From: UMGS1908 sp045655005
GTDB taxonomy: Bacteria; Bacillota; Clostridia; Christensenellales; UBA1242
Assembly (NCBI GenBank): GCA_045655005.1
Contig: JAZOOJ010000007.1
Coordinates: 62,001 to 126,000, forward strand
DNA length: 64,000 bases
Direction of reading: 5' to 3'
In this document: piece after piece, positions 42,769 through 51,842 of the stretch
How positions within the stretch are numbered: the stretch's first letter is position 1
Layout: each line of letters begins with the position of its first letter
Made by a program: the position numbers and the translations under genes
Notes under the pieces: model-generated
Seen by the model: only the letters and a program-made list of their open reading frames with translations
Database searches by the model: none
What the model was told of the DNA's origin: nothing

Positions 42769-43588
42769 TTTTTTCTCCTTTATTTTTTAGCGTTGCATAT
42801 ATTATCCGCTCTACGCCTTCTAAGTCTTTTAATATATTTATATCTTTGAAGTTTTCTTGAAGCATATTTTTTATACTTTCAGCTTCTCCTATACCTATTT
42901 CAAAAAATATTTTACCATCATTTACCAGATATTTTGGGGAGTCTTTTATAATCTTCCTATAAAAATCCAGTCCATCAACACCGCCATCTAATGCAAGTAC
43001 AGGCTCAAAGTTTTTAACTTCATCATCAAGCCCGACTATTTCATCTGACAATATATAAGGTGGATTTGAAATAATAAAATCAAACTTTTTGTCTGAAACA
43101 CTTGAATATATATTACTTTTATAAAAATTCACGCCAGCATTTAACTTTAAATTGTTTTCCTTCGCTATCTCCAAAGCATCATCGCTTATATCAACACTTT
43201 CCATTTTAATGTCTAAGTTTTCAAGTGCAAGCGTAATTGCAATTGCACCACTTCCAGAACCAATTTCTAAGCCTTTTCCAACTTTAATCTCATTTAAACA
43301 AGTATATACCAATTCTTCGGTTTCACACCTTGGAATTAAGCAACCCTCTCGAACGATAAAATCTCTGCCATAAAAATTTGATTTACCTAAAATATAAGCA
43401 AGAGGTCTTCCCTTCATTCTTTTTGACGCTAGGTTAATGCATTGTTTTTGACACTCCTCATCAACCATAATACTCATTGCTACTTGACTACGCTTAATAG
43501 ACATTACTTCGCAAATTATCCAATCGATATCTGATTCATCAATAGCAAAACTACTAAGTAAATATTCTTTTAATTCATTAGTTGTCAT
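42761..43588 (-). CDS. prmC: Release factor glutamine methyltransferase
   Basis: PrmC transfers a methyl group from SAM to the glutamine of the GGQ motif in release factors. The 275-residue protein has the N-terminal helical domain ending in PLAYILGKSNFYGRDF, SAM motif I GLEIGSGSGAIAITL near residue 118, and the hallmark NPPY in DFIISNPPYI near 183. Located directly upstream of and overlapping prfA. Confidence 0.95.
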   Translation of the reverse strand: MTTNELKEYLLSSFAIDESDIDWIICEVMSIKRSQVAMSIMVDEECQKQCINLASKRMKGRPLAYILGKSNFYGRDFIVREGCLIPRCETEELVYTCLNEIKVGKGLEIGSGSGAIAITLALENLDIKMESVDISDDALEIAKENNLKLNAGVNFYKSNIYSSVSDKKFDFIISNPPYILSDEIVGLDDEVKNFEPVLALDGGVDGLDFYRKIIKDSPKYLVNDGKIFFEIGIGEAESIKNMLQENFKDINILKDLEGVERIIYATLKNKGEKND

Positions 43589-43659
43589 GTGTAAATCTCC
43601 ACACTTAATAAAAAAGCGAGTTTGACTTTTCTTTCAAAAATCAATGCTCGCATAAAAAA

Positions 43660-43688
43660 CTTTGCAAGTACAAAAATACTTGCAAAGC
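43660..43688 (-). terminator. Intrinsic terminator of rpmE
   Basis: Stem GCTTTGCAAGTA / TACTTGCAAAGTT followed by TTTTT on the minus strand. A second, weaker inverted repeat (GCGAG / CTCGC, long loop) follows at 43617-43652. Confidence 0.8.
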
Positions 43689-43697
43689 ACAATCCAC

Positions 43698-43907
43698 CTA
43701 CTTATTCTTGGCGTATCTCTTATTAAATCTATCTACTCTTCCACCGCTGTCAACAAGCTTTTGAGTGCCAGTGAAAAATGGATGACATTTGTTACAAATT
43801 TCAAGTTTAATAACATCTCCACTTTTTGTGCTTTTTGTTTGGAATTTGTTTCCGCAAGCACATTCAACAGTTACTTCATGATAGTTTGGATGTAAATTGT
43901 CCTTCAT
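43698..43907 (-). CDS. rpmE: 50S ribosomal protein L31 (zinc-binding form)
   Basis: The 69-residue protein matches bL31 type A. The four zinc ligands are present: C-A-C-G near residue 16 and CNKCHPFFTG near 37. Retention of all ligands marks the zinc-binding form that zinc-limited cells replace with a C-minus paralogue. It has an AAGGAG ribosome binding site and its own terminator. Confidence 0.97.
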   Translation of the reverse strand: MKDNLHPNYHEVTVECACGNKFQTKSTKSGDVIKLEICNKCHPFFTGTQKLVDSGGRVDRFNKRYAKNK

Positions 43908-44023
43908 ATTCTTCTCCTTATCTATTGCTCTCTAAAATAACGAAATTATTATATATTAATAATTATCGTTTGTCAAGTGAATTTCAAAATTTCGACTTTT
44001 ATATATTTGCTTTTTAAATTAAA

Positions 44024-44050
44024 AATTCGCCGAAATTTTTTCGGCGAATT
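44024..44050 (-). terminator. Intrinsic terminator of spoVG
   Basis: GC-rich stem AATTCGCCGAAA / TTTCGGCGAATT with a short T loop, 53 bases beyond the spoVG stop, followed by TTTTT on the minus strand. Confidence 0.85.
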
Positions 44051-44102
44051 AAACACTTTGTGCATAAATTAATTGTAATTTTAAATATATATTTAAAAGT
44101 TA

Positions 44103-44369
44103 CTATTCTGCGTCTTTTGCTTCATTGAATGCTTTAAGAACAACGTCTTTAATCATTTCACGAGTTTCTGTGTTTAGTGGATGTACGATATCCTTAAATT
44201 CTCCGTCAGGAGTCTTTCTGCTAGGCATAGCAATAAAGTAACCTTCATTTCCTTCAATAACCTTGATGTCGTGTACTACGAAGCATTCATCAATTGTGAT
44301 TGAAGCAGATGCCTTGATTTTGCTTGTTTCGCTCTTTACAATGCGAATTCTCACGTCAGAAATTTTCAT
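44103..44369 (-). CDS. spoVG: Septation/sporulation regulator SpoVG
   Basis: SpoVG is a small nucleic-acid-binding regulator of cell division, sporulation and virulence traits in Bacillota. The protein begins MKISDVRIRIVK and contains ASITIDECFVVHDIKVIEG and IAMPSRKTPDGEFKDIVHP, an almost textbook SpoVG core, with the C-terminal helix. The start at 44369 has a GAGGT ribosome binding site; 13 in-frame upstream codons are rejected. It is monocistronic. Confidence 0.95.
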   Translation of the reverse strand: MKISDVRIRIVKSETSKIKASASITIDECFVVHDIKVIEGNEGYFIAMPSRKTPDGEFKDIVHPLNTETREMIKDVVLKAFNEAKDAE

Positions 44370-44491
44370 GTTTTTTACCTCTTTGCATTTAGTATCCCAA
44401 ATTTTCATTTGGTAATTCTATTCTACTATATAATTATATCAAAAGGCAACTAAATTTAGACTATATTTAATAAAAAATTTTATCAAAACTT

Positions 44492-45394
44492 TTAATTATT
44501 CCACAAATGTTTTGGATATTCGCCACTTTCCACGAGTTGTGCGATAGACCCCACAAGGTCTTCTTTGTCTTCTTTATATGTAACACCATGCCATACAGCA
44601 GAAGTATCTAAAACCTTTACAGTAGCCAACTCACCACCAATCATTTCTGCTACAACTGACGGAATTAAGAACTCACATTTTTCTGGATTATCCATCATTT
44701 CTTCAATTAAGAAAGATTTAAATCTCTTTTCTAAATATCTGAAAATTTCTTGTGTAAATCCAAACATATTCATTGATACAGGCGCATCACCCTCAACTTC
44801 AAATTCTGGCATACCATTTAGCGGTGCAGCAAAAAACTTGCCGTCCCTTTCTTCAATACTGCTTTCAATAATATCATCTAAATAGCCATTTTCAACCGTG
44901 CATACACCACGCTTTACCGCACCATTTGATGTAAGCGTATTTTTGACTTTGTATCCAGCAAGAGCAAACTCTTTGTCACTCTTTTTGTTTCTTAAAAAGT
45001 CTGCAACAACTTTAAATGCGTCGTAGCCATAAAAATCATCTGCGTTTATAACAATAAAATCACCATGAACAGTTTGCCTGCAAGACAAAATTGCGTGAGC
45101 AGTTCCCCAAGGTTTTACTCTGCATTTTGGAACCTTGAATCCGTGTGGCATACAATCAAGTCTTTGGAAAACATATTCTGTTTCAATATACTTTTCGACT
45201 CTGTTTCCCACGGTTTCTTTAAATGCGTGATAGTTCTCCTCTTTAATAATGAAAACAACTCGGTCAATACCCGCCCTTATTGCGTCATATATTGAATAAT
45301 CGATAATGAATTGATTATCTTCATTAATCGGCTCCATCTGTTTTAATCCGCCAAATCTACTTCCCATTCCGGCTGCCATAATAACTAAATCCAT
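44492..45394 (-). CDS. Nucleotidyltransferase family protein
   Basis: A 300-residue GT-A fold nucleotidyltransferase. The N-terminal MAAGMGSRFGGLKQMEPI is the sugar-nucleotide pyrophosphorylase signature (GxGxR...K), and VINADDFYGYDAF near residue 110 holds the metal-binding Asp. It may activate a sugar-1-phosphate or phosphate-containing alcohol; no sugar-modifying gene is adjacent to tell which. It has a GGAGGGTGG ribosome binding site. Confidence 0.85.
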   Translation of the reverse strand: MDLVIMAAGMGSRFGGLKQMEPINEDNQFIIDYSIYDAIRAGIDRVVFIIKEENYHAFKETVGNRVEKYIETEYVFQRLDCMPHGFKVPKCRVKPWGTAHAILSCRQTVHGDFIVINADDFYGYDAFKVVADFLRNKKSDKEFALAGYKVKNTLTSNGAVKRGVCTVENGYLDDIIESSIEERDGKFFAAPLNGMPEFEVEGDAPVSMNMFGFTQEIFRYLEKRFKSFLIEEMMDNPEKCEFLIPSVVAEMIGGELATVKVLDTSAVWHGVTYKEDKEDLVGSIAQLVESGEYPKHLWNN

Positions 45395-45531
45395 AATAAA
45401 CCACCCTCCGTAATTTATACATTATATAATAACACAAACTCTTTAAATTTCAAAGCAAATTAACTTTCTTTCACAATTTATTATATGAAAAGTTTTTAGT
45501 ATAGTTATGTTTTGATTTCAAAAAATATTAA

Positions 45532-45556
45532 GTCTTTTAATCAACAAAAAAGACTA
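45532..45556 (-). terminator. Weak intrinsic terminator after the XRE regulator
   Basis: Stem AGTCTTTT / AAAAGACT with a loop of about 8 bases and T-rich sequence on the minus strand, 56 bases beyond the regulator stop codon. The rest of 45395-45611 holds nothing recognisable. Confidence 0.5.
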
Positions 45557-45611
45557 ACTCAAATTAGAAAAATCCAACATCTGTGTAGTCTTATTTTAGA
45601 TACTCGTCACA

Positions 45612-45815
45612 TTATTCATCAGTTAATCCTAATAACTGATCACCAGTCACATCTAGTGCCTTGCACAAACTTTTTAAACTGTCATAACCGGGCTTACTCT
45701 TCCCCTTTAACCACTCACTTACTTGACTTTGTTTTATTCCGGCCCGAATTGAAACTTGTGTTTGCGTCAATCCTTTTTCTAACATAATTTCTTTTAAAAT
45801 TTCTATAAAATCCAT
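45612..45815 (-). CDS. XRE-family transcriptional regulator
   Basis: A 67-residue protein consisting of one Cro/C1-type helix-turn-helix: GLTQTQVSIRAGIKQSQVSEWLKG (shortened: QVSIRAGIKQSQVSEWLKG) with a following helix SLKSLCKALDV. There is no C-terminal effector domain. The ATG at 45815 has an AGAGGTG ribosome binding site. Twin palindromic sites lie in the divergent promoter region, so it probably represses the membrane-protein gene on the other side and possibly itself. Confidence 0.88.
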   Translation of the reverse strand: MDFIEILKEIMLEKGLTQTQVSIRAGIKQSQVSEWLKGKSKPGYDSLKSLCKALDVTGDQLLGLTDE

Positions 45816-45840
45816 AATCACACCTCTATTGATTATAGTT

Positions 45841-45856
45841 TATAGAATTTTCTATG
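45841..45856. promoter_or_regulatory. Operator copy 1
   Basis: TATAGAATTTTCTATG, a near-palindrome, occurs 25 bases upstream of the XRE start codon. It shares 15 of 16 bases with copy 2, whose centre is 29 bases away. It probably lies over the regulator's own promoter. Confidence 0.65.
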
Positions 45857-45863
45857 TTTTATC

Positions 45864-45892
45864 TTGACTTATAGAATTTTCTATACTAGAAT
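45864..45892 (+). promoter_or_regulatory. Promoter with embedded operator copy 2
   Basis: TTGACT (45864-45869) and TAGAAT (45887-45892) with a 17-base spacer. The spacer is almost exactly filled by TATAGAATTTTCTATA (45870-45885), the second operator copy. A bound XRE dimer would exclude RNA polymerase. Confidence 0.75.
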
Positions 45893-45923
45893 AAGTTAAG
45901 AGCTATTTCATTTGGAGAGTTAT

Positions 45924-46904
45924 ATGAAATTAAAAAAAATGGATTTTACAACAGCATTAGTAATAAATATAGCAATGTTTATTGTGGCGTGCTGTGGATT
46001 GTACGTATTTTTTATTCCTGTAATAATTAATATTTGTATTGGGATATTCTATGTATTGAAAGATTATAATAATAACAATATTACGCTTAAAGATTACAAT
46101 AGTAACGATTGCAATCTTAAAACCTATTATAATAATACCAAAGTTACCATACCTAGACACATTGAAACAAACAGCGAATTTCATATCTACAACAACCTTC
46201 CAGCGATGCTAGTTGGTTCAAATATATTTATCGTTCCAAAGTATGATTTGGAATATAAAATTCCCAACTCGTTTTTTATTGACATGGAAGCCTCGGTTCA
46301 TTCAATGAAAAACATCAACGAAAATACTATTAGCATTTTAATTGATAATACCAGCAATACAATGCTTTACTTCTCTGCCTTTATGCCAGCAACGCAAGAA
46401 ATTTTTGAAACATTTCCAAAGCAATTTGTAAAAGATGGCAGTACTTGCTCAGAAATTAATTCTATTGGCAACTCTAAATACTTTTTACTAGAATCTGATG
46501 GTCAAAAAACTTTTCATGTATATCACAATTATAATATATACGGCATTGCGTTTGGATCAATCAGCGACTCAAATAATACAAGTTTTAATGAACAAAAGTT
46601 AACAAAATCAATAATCTCAATAATTGAGTCGCTTAACATCATAACTTATATCGAACTCCATCAACCAAAAATGAAAAAATTACTAGGGTACACTGAACAA
46701 TTACTAGGTAAATCACAGTTTTTAAGCAATCAAGATAAAAGAATTATTTATAGTTTCTTCAATATATTTAACTTAACAAATAAAACTACACAAACCATAT
46801 TAAAAAATTTAAAACGAATCTTTAAAAAAACTCTAAATACAGAATGTTTAGAAATCAGAGACATTGCCTTATCAGCAATTGAAATAATCGACTCAAAAAT
46901 ATAA
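45924..46904 (+). CDS. Hypothetical membrane protein, target of the XRE regulator
   Basis: I do not recognise this 326-residue protein. Two adjacent hydrophobic segments lie at about residues 8-24 and 26-43, then a very Asn/Tyr-rich stretch (KDYNNNNITLKDYNSNDCN) and a beta-rich domain of about 140 residues, then a helical C-terminal region. The start is the ATG with GGAGAG 6 bases upstream. Base composition is even more AT-rich than the surroundings, and a private repressor with operators lies next to it, which suggests an accessory or recently acquired cassette. Ends at a shared terminator with tyrS. Confidence 0.6.
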   Translation: MKLKKMDFTTALVINIAMFIVACCGLYVFFIPVIINICIGIFYVLKDYNNNNITLKDYNSNDCNLKTYYNNTKVTIPRHIETNSEFHIYNNLPAMLVGSNIFIVPKYDLEYKIPNSFFIDMEASVHSMKNINENTISILIDNTSNTMLYFSAFMPATQEIFETFPKQFVKDGSTCSEINSIGNSKYFLLESDGQKTFHVYHNYNIYGIAFGSISDSNNTSFNEQKLTKSIISIIESLNIITYIELHQPKMKKLLGYTEQLLGKSQFLSNQDKRIIYSFFNIFNLTNKTTQTILKNLKRIFKKTLNTECLEIRDIALSAIEIIDSKI

Positions 46905-46931
46905 TAGTAGGTCAAAACTTGACCTACTATT
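46903..46931. terminator. Convergent intrinsic terminator
   Basis: Stem AATAGTAGGTCA / TGACCTACTATT with a short loop lies between the convergent hypothetical gene and tyrS, only 6 bases from the tyrS stop. Confidence 0.85.
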
Positions 46932-46936
46932 ATATT

Positions 46937-48172
46937 TTATTCAACTACCACTTTTACAAAAATCTTTTTGCCCTTTTTTAGAATTATTTCTTTTTTTGGT
47001 TGAACAACAAGTTTAAAGTCTGAAACCTTTTCATTGTCCATTGTGATTCCGCCTTGTTCAATCAGTCTTCTTGCTTCGCTTCTTGATGAGCAAATCTTTG
47101 CCTTTTCACATAATTCACATATATTCATTCCATCACCAAACTCAGATTTTGAAATGGTAATTGTTGGCATATCTGCACTTGCACCGCTTCCATTAAAGAC
47201 ATCAAAAGTAGCCTTTTGTGCTACTATTGCATCTTCTTCGCCACGAACGAACTTACAAATTTCGTACGCCATTCTATGCTTTGCTTTTACTATATCTTCT
47301 GCGATAATTTGCCTAACTTCTTCCATTGGTATGTCTGTAAATAATGCAAACATCATTTCTACACAAGCGTCTGGGGTTTGATAAATACCTTGGTAGAAAT
47401 CGTATGCAGAAATCTTATCTCTATCTATCCAAATAGCGCCCTTTTCAGTTTTTCCCATTTTCTTCCCTTCTGGAGTTAAAAGCAATGGGTTTGTGGCACC
47501 AATCAATTGTATATCTGTACCATTTGCAAAATTTAACTTACGTTGCAATTCAACACCTGCAACAATATTTCCCCATTGATCTGCTCCACCATATTGAAGA
47601 GTACAACCATATTTTCTGTTAAGATGAATAAAATCGTATGCCTGCATAAGCATATATCCCATTTCAAAAAATGTTAATCCGCCCTCATTAATTCTGTTTG
47701 CATAGATTTCACTTGAAAGCATTTTGTTGACATTGAAATGAATTCCCACTTCTCTCATAAAGTCAATATAGTCATAACCTTTAAACCAATCGGCATTGTT
47801 AACAATAGTTGCTGGGTTTTCACCATCAAAATCTAAGAATACTTTTAGCGTATTCTTTATTTTTGAGATATTGTTATCAATTTCTTCTTTCGTTAGCATT
47901 TTTCTAAGTTCGGTCTTTCCTGATGGGTCGCCAACACACGCTGTCGCACCGCCCATTAAAACAACAACTTTATGACCTGCTTGCTGAAATCTTCTTAAAA
48001 TGCAATATGGTACGCAATGTCCAATATGCAAACTATCTGCAGTTGGATCGCTTCCCTCGTATAAAACAATTGGCTCACCGCTTTCTAGTCTTTCTTGCAA
48101 CGCTTTTTCGTCTGTACATTGATATAACAGACCTCTTTCTTTTAATTTGTTAAATAAATTTACATCTACCAT
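46937..48172 (-). CDS. tyrS: Tyrosyl-tRNA synthetase
   Basis: Class I synthetase charging tRNA-Tyr, 411 residues. The HIGH signature is in PTADSLHIGHCVP (residue about 40-50), and KMSKS appears as KKMGKTEKG near 232. The tyrosine pocket motif GGADQWGN (near 196) is typical. A C-terminal S4 RNA-binding domain is present (SRSEARRLIEQGG). Transcribed from its own promoter under a canonical T-box. Confidence 0.97.
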   Translation of the reverse strand: MVDVNLFNKLKERGLLYQCTDEKALQERLESGEPIVLYEGSDPTADSLHIGHCVPYCILRRFQQAGHKVVVLMGGATACVGDPSGKTELRKMLTKEEIDNNISKIKNTLKVFLDFDGENPATIVNNADWFKGYDYIDFMREVGIHFNVNKMLSSEIYANRINEGGLTFFEMGYMLMQAYDFIHLNRKYGCTLQYGGADQWGNIVAGVELQRKLNFANGTDIQLIGATNPLLLTPEGKKMGKTEKGAIWIDRDKISAYDFYQGIYQTPDACVEMMFALFTDIPMEEVRQIIAEDIVKAKHRMAYEICKFVRGEEDAIVAQKATFDVFNGSGASADMPTITISKSEFGDGMNICELCEKAKICSSRSEARRLIEQGGITMDNEKVSDFKLVVQPKKEIILKKGKKIFVKVVVE

Positions 48173-48182
48173 TTTTTCTCCT

Positions 48183-48425
48183 TAATAAAAGCACGCTTCA
48201 ATTTCCTTAGTTTTTAAGGACGAAGCGTGCTTGCTCGTGGTACCACCTTAATTCGTCGCAAACATAAAATGCGACCTCATTATGTCATATTCGCTATGAA
48301 CTTGCGTTTTGCTCTTGTCTTGTAATTCATTTACTTAGATAATAAAGCCTTTCACCAACCGACTCTTCTCTAAAATTACTCTTTAAGTAAACTACTGATA
48401 AACCCTCATCGCAAAAATTGATTGT
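48183..48425 (-). promoter_or_regulatory. T-box leader of tyrS
   Basis: The canonical T-box core GGTGGTACCACG is at 48236-48247 (minus). The terminator AAGCACGCTTCG / GAAGCGTGCTT spans 48187-48232. Stem I features include AGTCGGTTGGTGAAAGGC, and a candidate specifier GAATTACAA presents TAC (Tyr) at 48322-48324. Confidence 0.92.
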
Positions 48426-48430
48426 TCTTA

Positions 48431-48458
48431 ATTTAACACAATATATAATATTTGTCAA
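48431..48458 (-). promoter_or_regulatory. tyrS promoter
   Basis: TTGACA (48453-48458) and TTAAAT (48431-48436) with a 16-base spacer on the minus strand, just upstream of the T-box. Confidence 0.7.
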
Positions 48459-48468
48459 GAATTAAAAA

Positions 48469-49881
48469 TTATAATACATCTATCTTCATTAAGTTTGTCG
48501 GAACGTGTCCTAAAGGTAGGCCTGCCGTCTGAATAATGACATCACCCTTTTCAAAAAGTCCTGTTTTAATCGCACAAGTTTTAGATGCTGACAAAAGAGT
48601 ATCTGTGAATTTAAATTCCTCAATCATCATTGGAACAGTTCCCCAGCATAATGCAAGCTGATGATAAACTTTTTCATCTAATGTGCACGCTACTATTGGA
48701 CAATTTGGCTTAAAACCAGATACCTCCAAAACAGACTTCCCTGTCTTTGAAACAACAACGATTGCCTTTGCTTTAATTTTATCAACCAACGACTTGCAAG
48801 CATACGCAATACTTGTTGAAATGTCTGATGAACTGTCTATTGAAGCAATCTCGGTTTTAACAATGATATTCTTTTCACAAGATTCAATAACCTCTGACAT
48901 TGTTTCAATACATTTTAAAACATTTTTGCCACTTGCAGTTTCACCAGATAGCATCAATGCACTTGCTCCGTCCAATACAGCATTTGCCATGTCTGTAAGT
49001 TCTGCTCTTGTTGGTCTGGTGTTTTCAATCATACTCTCAAGCATTTGCGTCGCAATTATAACGATTTTACCCGCCTTTAAGCATTTATCAACAATTGCCT
49101 TTTGGTAAATTGGAATTAGTTTAAAATCAACCTCAACACCCAAATCTCCTCTTGCAACCATAACACCATCAGACTCTTTTATTATCTCATTGATATTATC
49201 TATACCTTCTTGATTTTCAATTTTGCTTATAAGTTTGATATTTTTATTCGCACCACCATTATCTTTAATAAATTTTTTTGCAGTCAAAATATCTTCCGCC
49301 GTTCTAACAAAAGATAAAGCAATATACTCAACATCATTTTCAATTGCAAATTTTATATCAGACCTATCTGCATCACTTAAATAAGGCATTTCTAGGTGAA
49401 TATTAGGCAAGTTAATACTTTTATTATTTGACAACACTCCACCGACAATTACCTTAGTAATTACATCATATTTGTTCATTGAAACGACTTCCAACTCACT
49501 AAAACCATCGTTTAGTAAAATTCTGTCGCCCTCATTTACAATGTTCGGCAAATCCTTATAGGTAACAGATACAATATTTTTGCTTCCAATTACATTGCCT
49601 GTTGTCAAGGTAAACACTTGACCCTTTTCAAGAACAACTTGACCGTTCTCGAATTCTTTAATTCTTATTTCTGGACCTTTTAAATCGCACATAATCGCAA
49701 CTGGCATTTCTAATTTTTGGCGTTGCACTTTAATGGCATTAATATAATCTGCGTGTATATCGTGATTTCCATGTGACATATTTAATCTTGCCACATTCAT
49801 TCCGGCAAGAATCATTTCTTTTATCATTGTAGGCGAACCAGACGCTGGGCCAATTGTACATACAATCTTGGATTTTTTCAT
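48469..49881 (-). CDS. pyk: Pyruvate kinase
   Basis: Pyruvate kinase of 470 residues converts phosphoenolpyruvate and ADP to pyruvate and ATP. Conserved segments are RLNMSHGNHDIH near 34, the active-site KIENQEGIDNI near 218, the metal-binding VARGDLGVEV near 242 and ATQMLESMI near 275. It ends after the standard C-terminal regulatory domain, without the extra PEP-utiliser domain seen in many Bacillus enzymes. The methyltransferase gene lies 16 bases upstream. Confidence 0.96.
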   Translation of the reverse strand: MKKSKIVCTIGPASGSPTMIKEMILAGMNVARLNMSHGNHDIHADYINAIKVQRQKLEMPVAIMCDLKGPEIRIKEFENGQVVLEKGQVFTLTTGNVIGSKNIVSVTYKDLPNIVNEGDRILLNDGFSELEVVSMNKYDVITKVIVGGVLSNNKSINLPNIHLEMPYLSDADRSDIKFAIENDVEYIALSFVRTAEDILTAKKFIKDNGGANKNIKLISKIENQEGIDNINEIIKESDGVMVARGDLGVEVDFKLIPIYQKAIVDKCLKAGKIVIIATQMLESMIENTRPTRAELTDMANAVLDGASALMLSGETASGKNVLKCIETMSEVIESCEKNIIVKTEIASIDSSSDISTSIAYACKSLVDKIKAKAIVVVSKTGKSVLEVSGFKPNCPIVACTLDEKVYHQLALCWGTVPMMIEEFKFTDTLLSASKTCAIKTGLFEKGDVIIQTAGLPLGHVPTNLMKIDVL

Positions 49882-49897
49882 ATATCTTTAACCTCAC

Positions 49898-50665
49898 TTA
49901 CTTCCTTGCAATAATATGTATTCTGTTTAATTCATCAATTTCTTTAACTTCATTTAATTCGATATCTACAAACTTAATATCTTTAAACCCGATTTTTTCC
50001 AAACACTTAACAATATCCCACGTTTCAAACCAAGCCTCAACCATTATATCACCAGTTTTTCTGTATAAAGTATTTGTTTCTTTAACATAATATGTTTCAT
50101 TCATTACACAAAGCCCATTGTTTTGAGATACTTTTGATACATAGTCCAAGTCAGATCCTTGTTCATAGATAAGCTCATTCCAACCGTTTAACTTTTTCTT
50201 TGTGTAAAAGTCAAACATAAAAATCCCCTTTTTATTAAGGTGTTTATAAATCGTATTAAAGAATTTTTCCCATTGAGTCCAATTTGTAAACATATTCACA
50301 ACATCTCTATTACAAGAGATAGCATCAAACTTACGCTTTAAATCAAACTCGTACAAATAATCCACCTTTTTAAATTCGACGTCTGGGAATTTAGGGCGAA
50401 CAAAATTTAGATAGCCTTCTGCATTATCTACCCCCATACAATCGGTACAAATATTTCTTAAAACCGAAATAAACTCTCCCGAACCTGAGCAAACATCAAG
50501 AACTGATTTTATCATAATATTTCTAGACTTTAAAAATCTTATTAAATTATTCGCTAATTTAAATGAAAAATTCCCTTGCTTTCTGCTCCAAGCCTCTGCA
50601 TACCACACATCGAAATCGAAAGAACCTTCACTGATACTAGGTTTGTTATTTGAAACATTATCCAT
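49898..50665 (-). CDS. Class I SAM-dependent methyltransferase
   Basis: A 255-residue Rossmann-fold methyltransferase. SAM motif I is VLDVCSGSGEFISVL near residue 42, the acidic strand-2 motif is CMGVDNAEGYLNF, and FDAISCNRDVVNMF near 113 matches motif II. The beta-rich insertion FMFDFYTKKKLNGW and the following region resemble small-molecule methyltransferases of the YrrT/methyltransf_25 type. Substrate unknown. It is 16 bases upstream of pyk and probably co-transcribed. Confidence 0.82.
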   Translation of the reverse strand: MDNVSNNKPSISEGSFDFDVWYAEAWSRKQGNFSFKLANNLIRFLKSRNIMIKSVLDVCSGSGEFISVLRNICTDCMGVDNAEGYLNFVRPKFPDVEFKKVDYLYEFDLKRKFDAISCNRDVVNMFTNWTQWEKFFNTIYKHLNKKGIFMFDFYTKKKLNGWNELIYEQGSDLDYVSKVSQNNGLCVMNETYYVKETNTLYRKTGDIMVEAWFETWDIVKCLEKIGFKDIKFVDIELNEVKEIDELNRIHIIARK

Positions 50666-50787
50666 ATTTCACTCCATTAATATTCTCTTATAATTCACTA
50701 TAAGTATAAACAAAAAATATAATTTAAGTCAAATAAATAAGCACCTTTTAGTTATAATTTCCCCAAAATTTGAATAACTATTTATCA

Positions 50788-51822
50788 ATGAATTATTCGG
50801 CAAAAACTAGAAATAAAATCAATATTTTATTAGTAATTAAAGTTTCCTTTACCATTGTAGGCACATTGATAGGTGCTGGATTTGCAAGCGGAAAAGAAAT
50901 AACAACCTTTTTCGGATGTTTTGGGAATGGTAGCTATGTTGCCATTTTGGTTTTTAGTGTTATTTTTGCATTAGGGATAATCTTTTTTTCATATGTTGAA
51001 AAAGAAAGTCTTCCAAAACCTCTCGTATTCGCAACTAATTGTGCAATCTTTATTTCAGAAGTCATTTCAATCACCGCTATGATGGCAGGGCTTTCATCAA
51101 TACTTTCAATGTTATTTTTAAATGACATACCTTTTTATTTGTCTCTTGTTTTAATCTTTATGGTAATCATTTGTGGACTTAAAGGACTGACAACCACAAA
51201 CCTAATCTTAATACCCGTATTATTGCTATCAATTTTATACTTTGGCATCAATGGAGCATTATCTATAAACACATTTACACTTGCAACAATTAATGATGAT
51301 GCACTATTTAAAGTAATGTCGCTACCACTATATATAGGATTAAATCTATTTGGGATTTTTCCTATTACAATAGAATTTTCAAAAATTCAAAATAAAAAAG
51401 AAAAAATAACAAGTTCAATTATTGCTTCCGTTTTAATATTAATTTTAATGCTTTGCTTTTGCTTTACTATTTTAAATATTTCAAGTACTTGTGCGACTTT
51501 TGAACTACCTCTTGTTATTTACGCCTTGACAAACGCTCCAAATCTTATAGTAGTTGTCGTGCTTACTCTTGCTATTGCAATTATTACTACTATTATATCA
51601 GACGGCTTTGTTGTGCGACAAATTCTTGAAGTTAAAGGTGAACGATTTGCAAATGTCGGATTTGCCTGCATTTTTGTTGGAGCCTTGTATGTGAGCAAGT
51701 TTGGATTTGCCCAAATAGTTGAAACCTTTTACCCTATTAATGGGCTCATTGGACTAACGATTATTTCATTTATCATCTTTTATAGTATAAAAAATAAAAA
51801 AGCATATAAAAAATCCAGTTAA
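50788..51822 (+). CDS. YkvI-family membrane transporter
   Basis: A 344-residue integral membrane protein with about ten transmembrane helices. The N-terminal signature VGTLIGAGFASGKEITTFF is that of the YkvI family, relatives of amino-acid transporters of the APC superfamily; the substrate is unknown. The start is taken at the ATG at 50788; no clear ribosome binding site precedes it and a TATAAT lies 30 bases upstream. A bidirectional terminator follows. Confidence 0.8.
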   Translation: MNYSAKTRNKINILLVIKVSFTIVGTLIGAGFASGKEITTFFGCFGNGSYVAILVFSVIFALGIIFFSYVEKESLPKPLVFATNCAIFISEVISITAMMAGLSSILSMLFLNDIPFYLSLVLIFMVIICGLKGLTTTNLILIPVLLLSILYFGINGALSINTFTLATINDDALFKVMSLPLYIGLNLFGIFPITIEFSKIQNKKEKITSSIIASVLILILMLCFCFTILNISSTCATFELPLVIYALTNAPNLIVVVVLTLAIAIITTIISDGFVVRQILEVKGERFANVGFACIFVGALYVSKFGFAQIVETFYPINGLIGLTIISFIIFYSIKNKKAYKKSS

Positions 51823-51839
51823 AATATAACTGGATTTTT
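51810..51839. terminator. Convergent intrinsic terminator
   Basis: Stem AAAATCCAGTT / AACTGGATTTTT with an 8-base loop between the convergent YkvI-type and surface-protein genes; its left arm overlaps the end of the transporter gene. Confidence 0.85.
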
Positions 51840-51842
51840 CAA

